Origin: Rickettsiaceae bacterium
Lineage (GTDB): Bacteria; Pseudomonadota; Alphaproteobacteria; Rickettsiales; Rickettsiaceae
Reading direction: 5' to 3'
Length of the DNA stretch: 64,000 nt
NCBI GenBank assembly: GCA_023301685.1
Contig: JALZUG010000010.1
Location: 1-64,000 of the forward strand
Shown: piece after piece, positions 8,239 through 17,293 of the stretch
Numbering within the stretch: position 1 is the stretch's first letter
How the letters are laid out: each line of letters starts with the position of its first letter
Made by a program: the position numbers and the translations under genes
The notes under the pieces: generated by a model
What the model was told of the DNA's origin: nothing
The model's input: the letters and a program-made list of their open reading frames with translations, nothing else
Database searches by the model: none

Positions 8239-9012
8239 TTACTTATCTTCACCAAATAGATATGAATTAGCTGTATTATATCCATAGCTAGCCGTCTCCT
8301 TTGCAGCATCATATGCAATAGATGCAACCCCCCAGAGAACATCTGAAAATGAAATTGAGAAATCTAGATCTTCTTCTCTAAAGAGATCATAATTATTCGA
8401 ACTGTATTCCATATCATATTCCATAACTTCTGGAACAGGATTAAAATCTTCTGCATTATCTTCATGTAGAGCATCCATTTCAACTGGAACATCTAACTCG
8501 TTTAGAGCATCTACTTCATTTAAAACGTTAATTGGATTAACTAGCGCTGCCGCTGCATTCTTGATATATTTTACATTATCAGCACCATTAAAAGCATCTT
8601 TTAGCAGATTCTTTGTTTTCGAATTAGACCCAACTGTTGTGTAGTTAATATTAACAGAACGTCTATTTTTGCTTATAACCTGAATAAAACTATCATCAGC
8701 ATTATTGATCTTTCCCGCCTTATATAAATTCAATAATAATTTTTTTGGATCATTAATATTTACATTATTTCCGAACGCAACTAAAACTAACCTGTGCTTG
8801 TTACCATTAGTTTTTATCTCAGCTCTAATGCCAGTAAATTTAGATATTTGGTTAATCTTTCTTTTAGCTGACTCCAAACTACCACCAATATTAACTCTCT
8901 TTCCATTAAGCATAATCTCACCGCTTGCAAATACTTTTTTAGTACTTACATAACTAGTTGTAGTAACCTTAGTTGTTACAGAAAGTGAAATATTTGATAT
9001 TGATGCAGCCAT
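8239..9012 (-). CDS. Hypothetical protein with flagellin-hook-IN-like N-terminal domain (paralogue 1)
   Basis: This 257-residue protein has no signal peptide. Residues about 32-98 align by eye with residues 37-104 of the next upstream gene: a strand ending LNGKRVNIGGSLESAKRKIN, then TGIRAEI and RLVL. This pattern (Asn-Gly, a short helix with Ile-Asn, Ala-Glu/Ser, Arg-Leu-Val-Leu) is that of the flagellin hook IN motif of FliC/FliD proteins. The rest differs: an acidic region (about 160-225) rich in Glu, Asp, Asn and Val, and an Ala/Tyr-rich tail (SIAYDAAKETASYGYNTANS). No flagellar gene is in the window. Function is unknown; a surface, secreted or adhesin role is speculation. Confidence 0.6.
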   Translation of the reverse strand: MAASISNISLSVTTKVTTTSYVSTKKVFASGEIMLNGKRVNIGGSLESAKRKINQISKFTGIRAEIKTNGNKHRLVLVAFGNNVNINDPKKLLLNLYKAGKINNADDSFIQVISKNRRSVNINYTTVGSNSKTKNLLKDAFNGADNVKYIKNAAAALVNPINVLNEVDALNELDVPVEMDALHEDNAEDFNPVPEVMEYDMEYSSNNYDLFREEDLDFSISFSDVLWGVASIAYDAAKETASYGYNTANSYLFGEDK

Positions 9013-9100
9013 ATATTATTAACGTAAATTATTTATATAACAATATTATATATTAATTTATGTTAATATTCAAGCAATTATTAAAAAAGCTTAATTTTTC

Positions 9101-10333
9101 TTAAACAGTTTGATAGTCCAGCTTGGTCATTTTTGATATAACTTTGGACAAGACTCCAGCATTTTTAGATGTTAAAACTACCTTATTACTTTGAATCATA
9201 TCTTGATCAGCTGCTCTTTCTAGTATTTCAGATGAAATCCATTTCCCTATACGCTTGTTATCAAAATAAAGATCTTCAAAAGTAATATACGCACCAGCTA
9301 ATCCAGTTTCTATCGAACTAGTAACTCTTTTTGCATTTGAACTAGAAACTGAATAACTATTTCTTTTAAAAGACTCTACAATAGCAGTTGCTAGAGTTTT
9401 TATCTCATTTAATTTAGTTGTTCTAATTGCAGAATTAATGGCCTCATCTATTTTTGTTTGTGTTAAACTATATGTTGAAGATAAAGAAAAGCTTTTCTTA
9501 GAATATATTGCGTTAGCAATTTCCAGCCCTACTTCGTTACCATTTCTTCTTAAATACGTTTCACCCAAACCTGATCCCATTAACTTCTCTTGAATTGAAG
9601 CTAAAAGCTCTGATTGATCATTAGTGATAGTTTTACTTTTGCTAACAAGCGCCTGAACAGCTTCAATTGCAGTCCTTTCAACAGCTTCATTCATTGCTTT
9701 AAGCAGCTGAGCTTTAACTTTTGCCTCTCGAATACGTTGTAGCTCCTCTTGCGATGGGCCATTATCTACTTCTTCTACAACATCAGGTAAGAGATCCGGC
9801 ACTTCTCCTTCATCAACTATCATAATTGGCGGAATAATTGGTAGAGCTTGAGGAGGTTTATTTAAAGATCCAAGGTATTTTATATTAGCCCCTGAAAGCT
9901 TATTATGTAATGAGTTATCAACTTGTTTAGCTTCGTACCTAGAATATACAAATTCCGGAGCAGTTCTCTTATTTGCACCGGTAATTTCGATTAATTTATC
10001 TGCTCCAATCCCCATCTTATTAGCATTAAAATATGCAGCTAGAGCACCCGATTTGTCTATTATTGATACTTTTGACTTATTAGTTTTTAATACTAATCTT
10101 TCCTGACCCTTTTTTGATATATGAATTTCTGCAGTAACTCCTGTTCCTGCTTTAAATCTGTTTATTTGCCTTGCAACATCTCGAAGGCTTCCAGAAATTC
10201 TAATTTTATGACCATTAAGAAAAATATTAGAAGCACTAATTCCCCTGCCTCTGCTAATTGCAGAACCATTCGATACTAGGCCATCATTAATTACTCTTAC
10301 TGTTGATACAGAAGTCGCCAAAATAATCTCCAA
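9101..10333 (-). CDS. Hypothetical protein with flagellin-hook-IN-like domain and duplicated C-terminal region (paralogue 2)
   Basis: This 410-residue protein shares its N-terminal domain (about 37-104: NIFLNGHKIRISGSL, then RQINRF, TGVTAEI, RLVL) with the gene downstream. A Pro-rich linker (about 160-190) and a charged helix (EELQRIREAKVKAQLLKAMN) follow. The C-terminal half appears to hold two diverged copies of a segment of about 70-80 residues: one around ALVSKSKTITNDQSELLASI, the other around FKRNSYSVSSSNAKRVTSSI, each leading to a Gly/Leu turn and then an Ile-rich helix. It is tandem with its paralogue, 88 bases apart. No signal peptide or membrane span. I recognise no named family beyond the hook-IN-like motif. 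Confidence 0.6.
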   Translation of the reverse strand: MEIILATSVSTVRVINDGLVSNGSAISRGRGISASNIFLNGHKIRISGSLRDVARQINRFKAGTGVTAEIHISKKGQERLVLKTNKSKVSIIDKSGALAAYFNANKMGIGADKLIEITGANKRTAPEFVYSRYEAKQVDNSLHNKLSGANIKYLGSLNKPPQALPIIPPIMIVDEGEVPDLLPDVVEEVDNGPSQEELQRIREAKVKAQLLKAMNEAVERTAIEAVQALVSKSKTITNDQSELLASIQEKLMGSGLGETYLRRNGNEVGLEIANAIYSKKSFSLSSTYSLTQTKIDEAINSAIRTTKLNEIKTLATAIVESFKRNSYSVSSSNAKRVTSSIETGLAGAYITFEDLYFDNKRIGKWISSEILERAADQDMIQSNKVVLTSKNAGVLSKVISKMTKLDYQTV

Positions 10334-10522
10334 ACTAAATTCACAATCACAATAATTAACTAAAGATAAATAAATATATATATATTAATAGTTAATATAC
10401 CTTTTCTTTTTTCAATATCTAGTTTAAATACTTTAAGATGTCAAAGAGTTTATTGAATTAAATCAGAACAGCTGGGGTGTGTGTTCTATATAAGGGATTC
10501 TTTACTAAAAAGATTTAAAAAA

Positions 10523-11446
10523 TTAAGAAAATATTGTGGAGCCTACGATAATATTACTATTACCATTGAGATAGTCTTCAGAAGACATTTTAGATTTACC
10601 TTCTGGTTTTACAAGTTTCACATGCAAAACACCTTTTTCAGATGCAATATCAAAAGATTTATTAATAATCTGACCGGCTTTATAAGTATGATCAATGTTT
10701 GAATATTCTGCTTCTAAAATTTTTATTTTTTTATTTTCAAATTCAAAATAAACTCCTGGCCAAGGATTCATGCCGCGTATCATACAATCTATTTTAAAGG
10801 CAGAATCATGCCAATTTATTCTGCTTTCTTCCTTAGTTAACTTGTGAGCATAGGTCTCTCCAGTAGCTGCTTGTTTAATTCGTGGAAGCGTTTCAATATT
10901 ATCAAGTGTTTTAAGTAGCAGATCACCACCAATTTGAGCACATTTATCATGTAACTCTTGCAGAGTAATTCTCGGATCTAAAGCAAAATCTTCCTGTAAA
11001 ATTATATCACCAGTATCTAATCCTTCATCCATTTGCATAATACAAACAGCCGTTTCTTCCTCACCTTCAATAATAGTCCTTTGAAGCGGAGCAGCACCAC
11101 GGTATTTAGGTAGCTTTGATGGATGAATATTTAAACATCTAAGCTTCTTAGATTCAAGGATGTCTTTAGGAATTATGAAACCATATGCAACAACCACTAT
11201 AATGTCAGCTGATATAGAATCTATTAATTCAAATGATTCTGTTTTTCTTAAAGTAGCTGGAGTGTAAACCGAAATTTCATGAGACTCGGCTAATTGATGT
11301 ACAGGAGACTTAGTGATCTTCATGCCTCTACCTTTGGCTTTTGGCCGTTGGGAAAAAACAGCAACAACATTATGTTCTTTTGAAAAAATTAACTTTTGAA
11401 GTGCAGGAACAGCAAAACCAGGGGTTCCCATGAAAATAATATTCAC
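10523..11446 (-). CDS. fmt: Methionyl-tRNA formyltransferase
   Basis: Fmt formylates the initiator Met-tRNA with 10-formyl-THF. The 307-residue protein begins MNIIFMGTPGFAVPALQKL. It carries the formyl-transfer motif LNIHPSKLPKYRGAAPLQRT (about 106-125) with the Asn/His pair, an Asp in the DEGLDTGDI segment, and a C-terminal OB-like domain from about 205. It follows def by 36 bases on the same strand, the common def-fmt pair that adds and removes the N-terminal formyl group. Confidence 0.96.
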   Translation of the reverse strand: MNIIFMGTPGFAVPALQKLIFSKEHNVVAVFSQRPKAKGRGMKITKSPVHQLAESHEISVYTPATLRKTESFELIDSISADIIVVVAYGFIIPKDILESKKLRCLNIHPSKLPKYRGAAPLQRTIIEGEEETAVCIMQMDEGLDTGDIILQEDFALDPRITLQELHDKCAQIGGDLLLKTLDNIETLPRIKQAATGETYAHKLTKEESRINWHDSAFKIDCMIRGMNPWPGVYFEFENKKIKILEAEYSNIDHTYKAGQIINKSFDIASEKGVLHVKLVKPEGKSKMSSEDYLNGNSNIIVGSTIFS

Positions 11447-11482
11447 TAATTCTATCCTTATAGTCTATGCAATAATAAATTT

Positions 11483-12010
11483 CTAAGCCGATAATCTTTT
11501 GATTTTCACAAGCTTTCTGAGTACAACATCTTTCTTTAGTTTAGATAGATAATCAAATGTTAATTTACCATCTAAATGATCGATTTCATGTTGAAAAGCA
11601 CGCGCAAGCCATCCACCTGTTTCTACTTCCTGAATTTCATTGTTATAGTTTAAAAATCTAACTCTAACTCGCTCAGGTCTTACAACAGGAATTCTCTGAC
11701 CCGGAACAGACATACAGGCTTCATCTGCTTCAATCATCTCTCCAGATGTCTCTAGTATTTCTGGGTTTGCCAAGAAAAGAGGGTAAAAACCTTTTGGCCT
11801 TTCTTTATCATCATCTTCTTGCAAGTCCATTACTATAACTCTTTGAAGAACTCCAACTTGGTTTGCAGCAAGACCAACACCATGATCCTCGTACATAGTT
11901 TCAAGCATATCATCCATAAATTTGCGAACGTTATCATTCACCGACTCAATCGGCATTGCTTTTCTCGTTAGTCTTGGATCAGGCGCTGTTAAAACTTCAA
12001 GTTTTCCCAT
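11483..12010 (-). CDS. def: Peptide deformylase
   Basis: This metalloprotease removes formyl from nascent chains. All three motifs are present in the 175-residue protein: GVGLAANQVG (44-53), EACMSVPG with metal ligand Cys99, and HEIDH (141-145) with two His ligands and the catalytic Glu. Length is normal. First gene of the def-fmt unit. Confidence 0.96.
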   Translation of the reverse strand: MGKLEVLTAPDPRLTRKAMPIESVNDNVRKFMDDMLETMYEDHGVGLAANQVGVLQRVIVMDLQEDDDKERPKGFYPLFLANPEILETSGEMIEADEACMSVPGQRIPVVRPERVRVRFLNYNNEIQEVETGGWLARAFQHEIDHLDGKLTFDYLSKLKKDVVLRKLVKIKRLSA

Positions 12011-12150
12011 TATTTTTATATTTATCTATTTTAATTAAGAAGATTATAACATAAAGGTTATGAAGGGTAAAGTACGGCTTAAACAAACTGAGTTTGTGTA
12101 AGAATTCAACTAGAAAATAGATACCTTACCTATTAGGTTTAAGCTCAAAG

Positions 12151-14058
12151 CTAAAGCTTTGGCGGCTCTTTTGGCCCTTCAGCTTCATCATCTTCCTTAA
12201 TTTCGTCAGACAGTTCTTCTGATACTTTCTTTGTAGCTTCATTTGCTTTGCCCGCCGGTTTTTCAAGTTTTTCTGGCTCTTTAGGCGGTTCTTCTAATTT
12301 TGGCAATTCTTCTAAGGGCTCTGGTTCTTTTGGAGGCTCTTCTATAGACTCTGGTTCTTTTGGCTCCTTGTAAGCACTATCTCTACTAACTATTTTCTCA
12401 GCTTCAGAAGCCTCTTCAACTTCTTTCTGTTTTTCAAGCTCTTTTTGCTCTTCAATATTATGCATCTCATCTTCAACATCAAGTGCTTCAGGGTTTGTCA
12501 TTTCAACAGTATCTGCTCTGAATTTTATATTAGGTACTTTAAAATAATATGCGACCATTCTTGTAGCAAATGCACCGATCGCAATAACTATAACTGCATT
12601 TCTTATGCCGGTAGGATCGGGATTGTGAGAATTAATATCTAAGTATAGACTAAAAATAAGCCCCCATAATATTGAAACTTCAGCATTTATTGCTCCATTT
12701 AAACAAATAATGTAGTGCTGCTTTCTGAGCAAGTCTCGAAGTATTCCACCTCCATTTGCCGTTAAAAAGGCAAAGAATGGTCCCCATAGTTCGATAGGCT
12801 CAATCCTAGCCATAATTGCAATCGAAACACCAGTTACAATGAAAGCTGATTGACCAAGCGCATCACCAAGAACTAGGATGTTATCCCAGAACTTCATTAT
12901 CACATCATCTTCATTTGCATTTTTATTATAATACTCAAGAAGTCTAATTGACGAAAACCCAACTAAAACTACAATTAAAATGTAATACATATATGAAGGT
13001 GTTAGAAATAACCCAACCTCTTCTCTATTGATCAGGACATCACGCATAATCCCTCCACCAACAGATGGTAGCATTGCAAACAAAAATGTTCCAAATAAAG
13101 TAGCATTATCTTTTGCTGCTATCGCAATACCAGAAATAGCAAAAGCAAGAGTGCCCACTACACCAATAAAATAAAACCATTGTGAATCAATTGTTTGAAG
13201 CAACATTACCGGATAAAGATAAGTCTTTACTATATCCTTATATTCGTCATTGCCAGAAAATTCTTTAATCGCTTGATTGTATTTATCAACTACATCAAGT
13301 GGAACAGATTTCTTACTAAACATTAAGTGAATTGGTGTTTTTACATGAAGTTGAATTTCACGAATTTTAGCAGTCGCCTTACTATTCAAAATAGCAGCAG
13401 CTCCAACAACGCGATCAGAAATAAACCCATCAATGTCACCTTTAATGAGAGCTTGCAAAGCATCTACATCATTCTGATATTCTCTAACAATATCTCTATT
13501 AGTAGAATCATTAATAAATAAATTTATTTGTGGGTCCGCATAAATAAAGCCTTTAGTCACCCCTAGATTAAAGTTTTGCAAACGAATTTGTACTAAAAAT
13601 TCAGATACTGACTCAAAATCAAGATCCTTAATACTATCTCTCATCATAAAGAGAGAATTTTCTTCATAGCGATATGGTTCTGAGAAATATACATATTTGG
13701 ATCTAGCCTTTGTATACGTTGCACCAGCCGCTATATCCCTTATTCCATCACGAAGATCTAGCTGATGCTGCCCCCATTCAACTTGATCATACTGTATTTC
13801 AATACCAACTTTCTCCGATAACCTCTTTACAAGCTGAATATCCATTCCAGCTAGGCTAAACCCACCAGCAGAAATTTTGTTATATTGATATGGTTCCCAT
13901 AAATACCAACCATTTCTTAAAAGATTCCTATCTTGAGTTTCTGGGCACTCCATAATTTCTTCTTGCTCAATAGCATATATCTTTAATGGCTGAATTAGGA
14001 GGAATAAAACAAGAAATAATCTAACGAAGTTCATATGAAATAATTGTGATATTATCAA
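12151..14058 (-). CDS. Substrate-binding protein fused to a TRIC-type cation channel, with acidic Pro-rich tail
   Basis: The 635-residue protein has three parts. A signal/TM segment (about 8-30) leads to a family-3 periplasmic solute-binding domain (about 48-285; GMDIQLVKRLSEKVGIEIQY, RDIAAGATYT). A membrane domain (about 292-507) carries the two inverted half-repeats of the TRIC/UPF0126 (YicG) family, each with its Gly-Gly-Gly-x-x-Arg-Asp motif: PSVGGGIMRD at 331-340 and TANGGGILRD at 433-442. The tail (about 515-635) is charged, with repeated Glu-Pro-Pro-Lys units. The layout suggests a ligand-gated cation channel, binding domain outside and tail inside; gating is inference. It stands alone between def and the gene at 14230. 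Confidence 0.8.
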   Translation of the reverse strand: MIISQLFHMNFVRLFLVLFLLIQPLKIYAIEQEEIMECPETQDRNLLRNGWYLWEPYQYNKISAGGFSLAGMDIQLVKRLSEKVGIEIQYDQVEWGQHQLDLRDGIRDIAAGATYTKARSKYVYFSEPYRYEENSLFMMRDSIKDLDFESVSEFLVQIRLQNFNLGVTKGFIYADPQINLFINDSTNRDIVREYQNDVDALQALIKGDIDGFISDRVVGAAAILNSKATAKIREIQLHVKTPIHLMFSKKSVPLDVVDKYNQAIKEFSGNDEYKDIVKTYLYPVMLLQTIDSQWFYFIGVVGTLAFAISGIAIAAKDNATLFGTFLFAMLPSVGGGIMRDVLINREEVGLFLTPSYMYYILIVVLVGFSSIRLLEYYNKNANEDDVIMKFWDNILVLGDALGQSAFIVTGVSIAIMARIEPIELWGPFFAFLTANGGGILRDLLRKQHYIICLNGAINAEVSILWGLIFSLYLDINSHNPDPTGIRNAVIVIAIGAFATRMVAYYFKVPNIKFRADTVEMTNPEALDVEDEMHNIEEQKELEKQKEVEEASEAEKIVSRDSAYKEPKEPESIEEPPKEPEPLEELPKLEEPPKEPEKLEKPAGKANEATKKVSEELSDEIKEDDEAEGPKEPPKL

Positions 14059-14173
14059 AATAAATACTATACTTGATATTTAAAGTAGCCTATTGAGTAA
14101 AAAGGTACAATGCAATACCCCTTTACTCGCTCTTAATTAAAGCCAAAGTTGATTTACTGTTACAGAAATTATA

Positions 14174-14237
14174 CTATTTAACCTTAACTCGAAATAAAAA
14201 TATAGAATGATTTTTATTTCGAGTTAAGGTTAAATAG
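14174..14237. repeat. 27-bp perfect inverted repeat, hairpin over a gene end
   Basis: Bases 14174-14200 and 14211-14237 are exact reverse complements around a 10-base loop. The right arm includes the stop codon (14230-14232) of the 88-residue membrane protein. The arms contain A/T runs, so transcription from the right would form a stem bordered by U-rich sequence; it may act as a terminator. It is much longer and more perfect than usual terminators and may be a mobile palindromic element. Confidence 0.75.
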
Positions 14238-14496
14238 ACGATTTTCTTAGTATTTTGAATTTAACAATACCATAAGTTGAAATCAGTAGCCACAATATCT
14301 CAATTATAACTGAAGCCAAATTCCAATGATAATAAAGAGAAAAAAGCAGCATTATTGCTCCAAAAAAGTTCGAATATAAATATATTGAAGAGCTTGATGT
14401 AATTTTTTCTAGTTGAATTAAAAAGAACGCCATTATTACCAAGCCAACGCCAATAATACCAACTATATCTGATATAAAATGGATATCTATGAACAT
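14230..14496 (-). CDS. Small three-helix membrane protein, CBU_0592-like
   Basis: This 88-residue protein is nearly all membrane: three hydrophobic segments (about 10-27, 40-57, 60-78). The pattern DIVGIIGVGLVIMAFFLIQL, then a Ser/Leu/Asn/Gly stretch, then YYHWNLASVIIEILWLLIS matches the small CBU_0592-like family of uncharacterised inner-membrane proteins. Function unknown. Its start abuts the stop of serS without a gap, so the two are co-transcribed. A long hairpin overlaps its own stop. Confidence 0.7.
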   Translation of the reverse strand: MFIDIHFISDIVGIIGVGLVIMAFFLIQLEKITSSSSIYLYSNFFGAIMLLFSLYYHWNLASVIIEILWLLISTYGIVKFKILRKSSI

Positions 14497-15777
14497 TTAA
14501 CTACTATCTTTTTCTATCTTAGTTTCTCCACCCATATATGGAACAAGAACGGATGGAACTGTTATAGAGCCATCTTCATTTTGATAATTTTCTAGAATTG
14601 CAACAATTGTTCTACCAACCGCTAAACCTGAACCGTTGAGAGTATGAACAAATTTAGTTTGGTTATCACCAAAATCTTTATATCTAGCTTTCATTCTTCT
14701 GGCCTGAAAATCACCGCAATTTGATACGCTTGAGATTTCTCTGTATTTTTTTTGCCCAGGAAGCCAAACCTCTATATCGTAAGTTCTTCTAGCCGAAAAA
14801 CCCATGTCGCCAGTACAAAGTATCATTACTTTATATGGAATTTCTAGACGCTTTAAAATTCCCTCAGCGGCAGATAACATACGCTCTTGCTCAGCATCAG
14901 ATTCTTCATCAGTCGTTATTGAAACGAGTTCAACTTTGCCAAATTGATGATTTCTAAACATCCCTTTCGTATCTTTACCAGCGCTTCCAGCTTCGGATCT
15001 AAAACATTCAGTATATGCTACATATCTCTGCGGTAAATCTTCTCTTTTTTGAATGGTATTTGCAACAAGATTTGTAAGTGGCACCTCACCAGTTGGTATC
15101 AATCTATAGTTTCCTCCATCAGTAAGGTACGAATCCTCACTAAATTTTGGTAATTGCCCAACATTATACATAGCATCTGGTCTTACTAAAACCGGAGGAG
15201 AAATTTCCAGGCAACCATAATCTTCAGTGTGTACATCTATCATAAAACTAATTATAGCTCTTTCAAGCTTAGCTAATTTACCTTTTAAAGTAACAAACCT
15301 ACTGCCAGAAATTTTTGCTGTTTGCTCAAAGTCCATCATACCCAACTCTTTGCCGAGCTCATGGTGATCTTTTGCGTTTGGAAGGTTTTTTGGCTCACCA
15401 TGTTCTCGAATCAACTTATTCATTGATTCATCTGTTCCGTACGGAACTTCACTAACAGGTAAGTTAGGTATATTATCCATTATTTCTTTATATCTATCAC
15501 TATCTCCCAATTGTTTTGATAATTCAGATAATTTTTCATTAATATGCTCGACATCACGCTTTGTATCGTCAAACTCCCTTCCTTTTCTTCCTTTTAGGCT
15601 ACCTAGTTTTTTTGATTTGGCATTTCTTGATTGCTGAAATTGTTGAATTAAAGTTGTTAGCTGCCTTTTTTCTTCATCTAGAGCTAGTAATTCTTCAGAA
15701 TTAATTTTCACTCCTCTTTTCAGTAAGAGACTATCAAATTCTTCTTTATTATCTCTTATCCATTTGATATCTAGCAT
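14497..15777 (-). CDS. serS: Seryl-tRNA synthetase
   Basis: This class II synthetase charges tRNA-Ser. In 426 residues it has an N-terminal coiled-coil arm (about 30-100; [20 protein letters not shown]), motif 2 with [20 protein letters not shown], and motif 3 with [20 protein letters not shown]. Start [10 protein letters not shown] matches the family. It lies 3 bases after tatC, a pairing also seen in Rickettsia. Confidence 0.97.
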   Translation of the reverse strand: MLDIKWIRDNKEEFDSLLLKRGVKINSEELLALDEEKRQLTTLIQQFQQSRNAKSKKLGSLKGRKGREFDDTKRDVEHINEKLSELSKQLGDSDRYKEIMDNIPNLPVSEVPYGTDESMNKLIREHGEPKNLPNAKDHHELGKELGMMDFEQTAKISGSRFVTLKGKLAKLERAIISFMIDVHTEDYGCLEISPPVLVRPDAMYNVGQLPKFSEDSYLTDGGNYRLIPTGEVPLTNLVANTIQKREDLPQRYVAYTECFRSEAGSAGKDTKGMFRNHQFGKVELVSITTDEESDAEQERMLSAAEGILKRLEIPYKVMILCTGDMGFSARRTYDIEVWLPGQKKYREISSVSNCGDFQARRMKARYKDFGDNQTKFVHTLNGSGLAVGRTIVAILENYQNEDGSITVPSVLVPYMGGETKIEKDSS

Positions 15778-15780
15778 TTT

Positions 15781-16512
15781 TTAAGACCTCTTTTTTTCAA
15801 CTAGTTTACACAATATAATTGACACTTCATATAATAAAAGTAGTGGTATTGCAAGAGCTATCTGACTAATTACGTCTGGAGGTGTAAATATTGCAGCTAC
15901 TATGAAAATAATAACAATAGAAATTCTTCTTTTTCGTCTTAAAGAATCTGATCCAACAAGCCCCAGCGCTCCCAATATAACCATTACTACGGGCAACTGA
16001 AAAGCCATTCCAAACGCAAAAGTAAATTGTATAACTAAATCTAAATATTCACTAATTCTTGCTTCCAAAACAAGAGGAATATTAATTGAGCTATTTTCAT
16101 AGCTCAAAAAAAACTCCCAGGCTCTTGGCATAACAAAATAAAAAACAAAGAAACCACCCGTATAGAATAGAATTGGCGAAAAAGACAAGATTAAAGTAAC
16201 TAGCTTTTTCTCATTTACTAAGAGTCCGGGAGCTATGAACGAATAAATCTGATAGCAAATTATTGGGATAATAATAGAAAATGCTGAAAAAATAGATAGT
16301 TTTATATAAGAGAAAAAGGCTTCAGTAAGCCCTGTATATATTATTTTTCTTCCTCCTTTATCTGAAAGATTTATAAGAGGGGACAAAAGTAGCTCAAAGA
16401 TTTCTTCTCGAAAATTATAGCAAAGTGCGAAAGCAGCTAGAAAAAAAGCAAAAATAACTAGAAGACTTTTTTTTATTTCAACTAAATGTTCTTTTAAAGT
16501 ATATTTTTGCAC
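15781..16512 (-). CDS. tatC: Twin-arginine translocase subunit TatC
   Basis: TatC recognises twin-arginine signals and exports folded proteins. The 243-residue protein has six predicted membrane helices and the family landmarks: the N-terminal HLVEIKKSLL region, the SYIKLSIFSAF stretch, FAFGMAFQLPVVMVILGALG (helix 4), and the IVIIFIVAAIFTPPDVISQI segment. No tatA/B is adjacent, so they must be elsewhere. It sits just upstream of serS on the same strand. Confidence 0.95.
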   Translation of the reverse strand: MQKYTLKEHLVEIKKSLLVIFAFFLAAFALCYNFREEIFELLLSPLINLSDKGGRKIIYTGLTEAFFSYIKLSIFSAFSIIIPIICYQIYSFIAPGLLVNEKKLVTLILSFSPILFYTGGFFVFYFVMPRAWEFFLSYENSSINIPLVLEARISEYLDLVIQFTFAFGMAFQLPVVMVILGALGLVGSDSLRRKRRISIVIIFIVAAIFTPPDVISQIALAIPLLLLYEVSIILCKLVEKKRS

Positions 16513-16591
16513 TACAGATCAACCAACGTTTGATATTCATTATATAGTCATTTGAGTTGAATAATTATATATTTAGATTACCTTTATAAAA

Positions 16592-17293
16592 CTATTCTCC
16601 AGCATCATCTTCATCATCAGGAAGAATTTCATCAATACCTTTTTCTAAAGTTTTATCCATAGGAATCTCTAATATAGACCTGACTTCTCCATGCTTTTTC
16701 TTTTTTATTTCATCAATTTTATTTATATCTTTACCTTCTTTTGATATTTCTATTGAATTTAATAAATCTTTTGGAATATATCTAATTGAATTTTTTAATG
16801 CTGTTTCTAAATGTGGAGTTGTAACAGAATCTTTTAACCATACAGGATAATTATCTTTTTCAAGATTAAGTATGACATCTTCAGCCTTCTCGACACCCGA
16901 GTAAGTACCTGTGGTAAACACTGCAACAACAGTAAATATTAGCAAAGAAATTAATCCACCCCTTACTATCCCAACAACAAAGCCTAGTAATCTATCAAAT
17001 ATACCTTGGCTGATCTCTTTAAAAAGAAAGATAATCTTTGATGATAAAAACGTGAAAACAATCAATGAAAAAATATAAGAAACAACACCGCTTCCTATTG
17101 AAGTCACTAGATCATTTGCTATATAACCAGAGAAGATTATTCGTACATATGAATATAAAAATATTGCGGCAAAAATTGAAGCAACAAACCCTAAAAGATT
17201 TATAGTTATATAGATCATTCCTCTATACAGCCCCATTATCGATGAAGCAAATAGAATTGTTAAAATAATAATATCGAAAATTGTAAACATCAT
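16592..17293 (-). CDS. CvpA-family inner membrane protein
   Basis: This 233-residue protein has four predicted membrane helices in the first 135 residues. The family pattern is FDIIILTILFASSIMGLYRG at the start and FDRLLGFVVGIVRGGLISLL before helix 4. A hydrophilic tail (about 135-233) ends in acidic residues. CvpA proteins are linked to colicin V production and to envelope homeostasis; the exact role here is unknown. Its start overlaps the stop of the preceding ygfA-like gene by 4 bases. Confidence 0.85.
   Translation of the reverse strand: MMFTIFDIIILTILFASSIMGLYRGMIYITINLLGFVASIFAAIFLYSYVRIIFSGYIANDLVTSIGSGVVSYIFSLIVFTFLSSKIIFLFKEISQGIFDRLLGFVVGIVRGGLISLLIFTVVAVFTTGTYSGVEKAEDVILNLEKDNYPVWLKDSVTTPHLETALKNSIRYIPKDLLNSIEISKEGKDINKIDEIKKKKHGEVRSILEIPMDKTLEKGIDEILPDDEDDAGE

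Noticed and set aside
10481-10702. 73-residue plus-strand frame at the fmt 3' end
   Set aside because: Mostly antisense to fmt with no coding signs.
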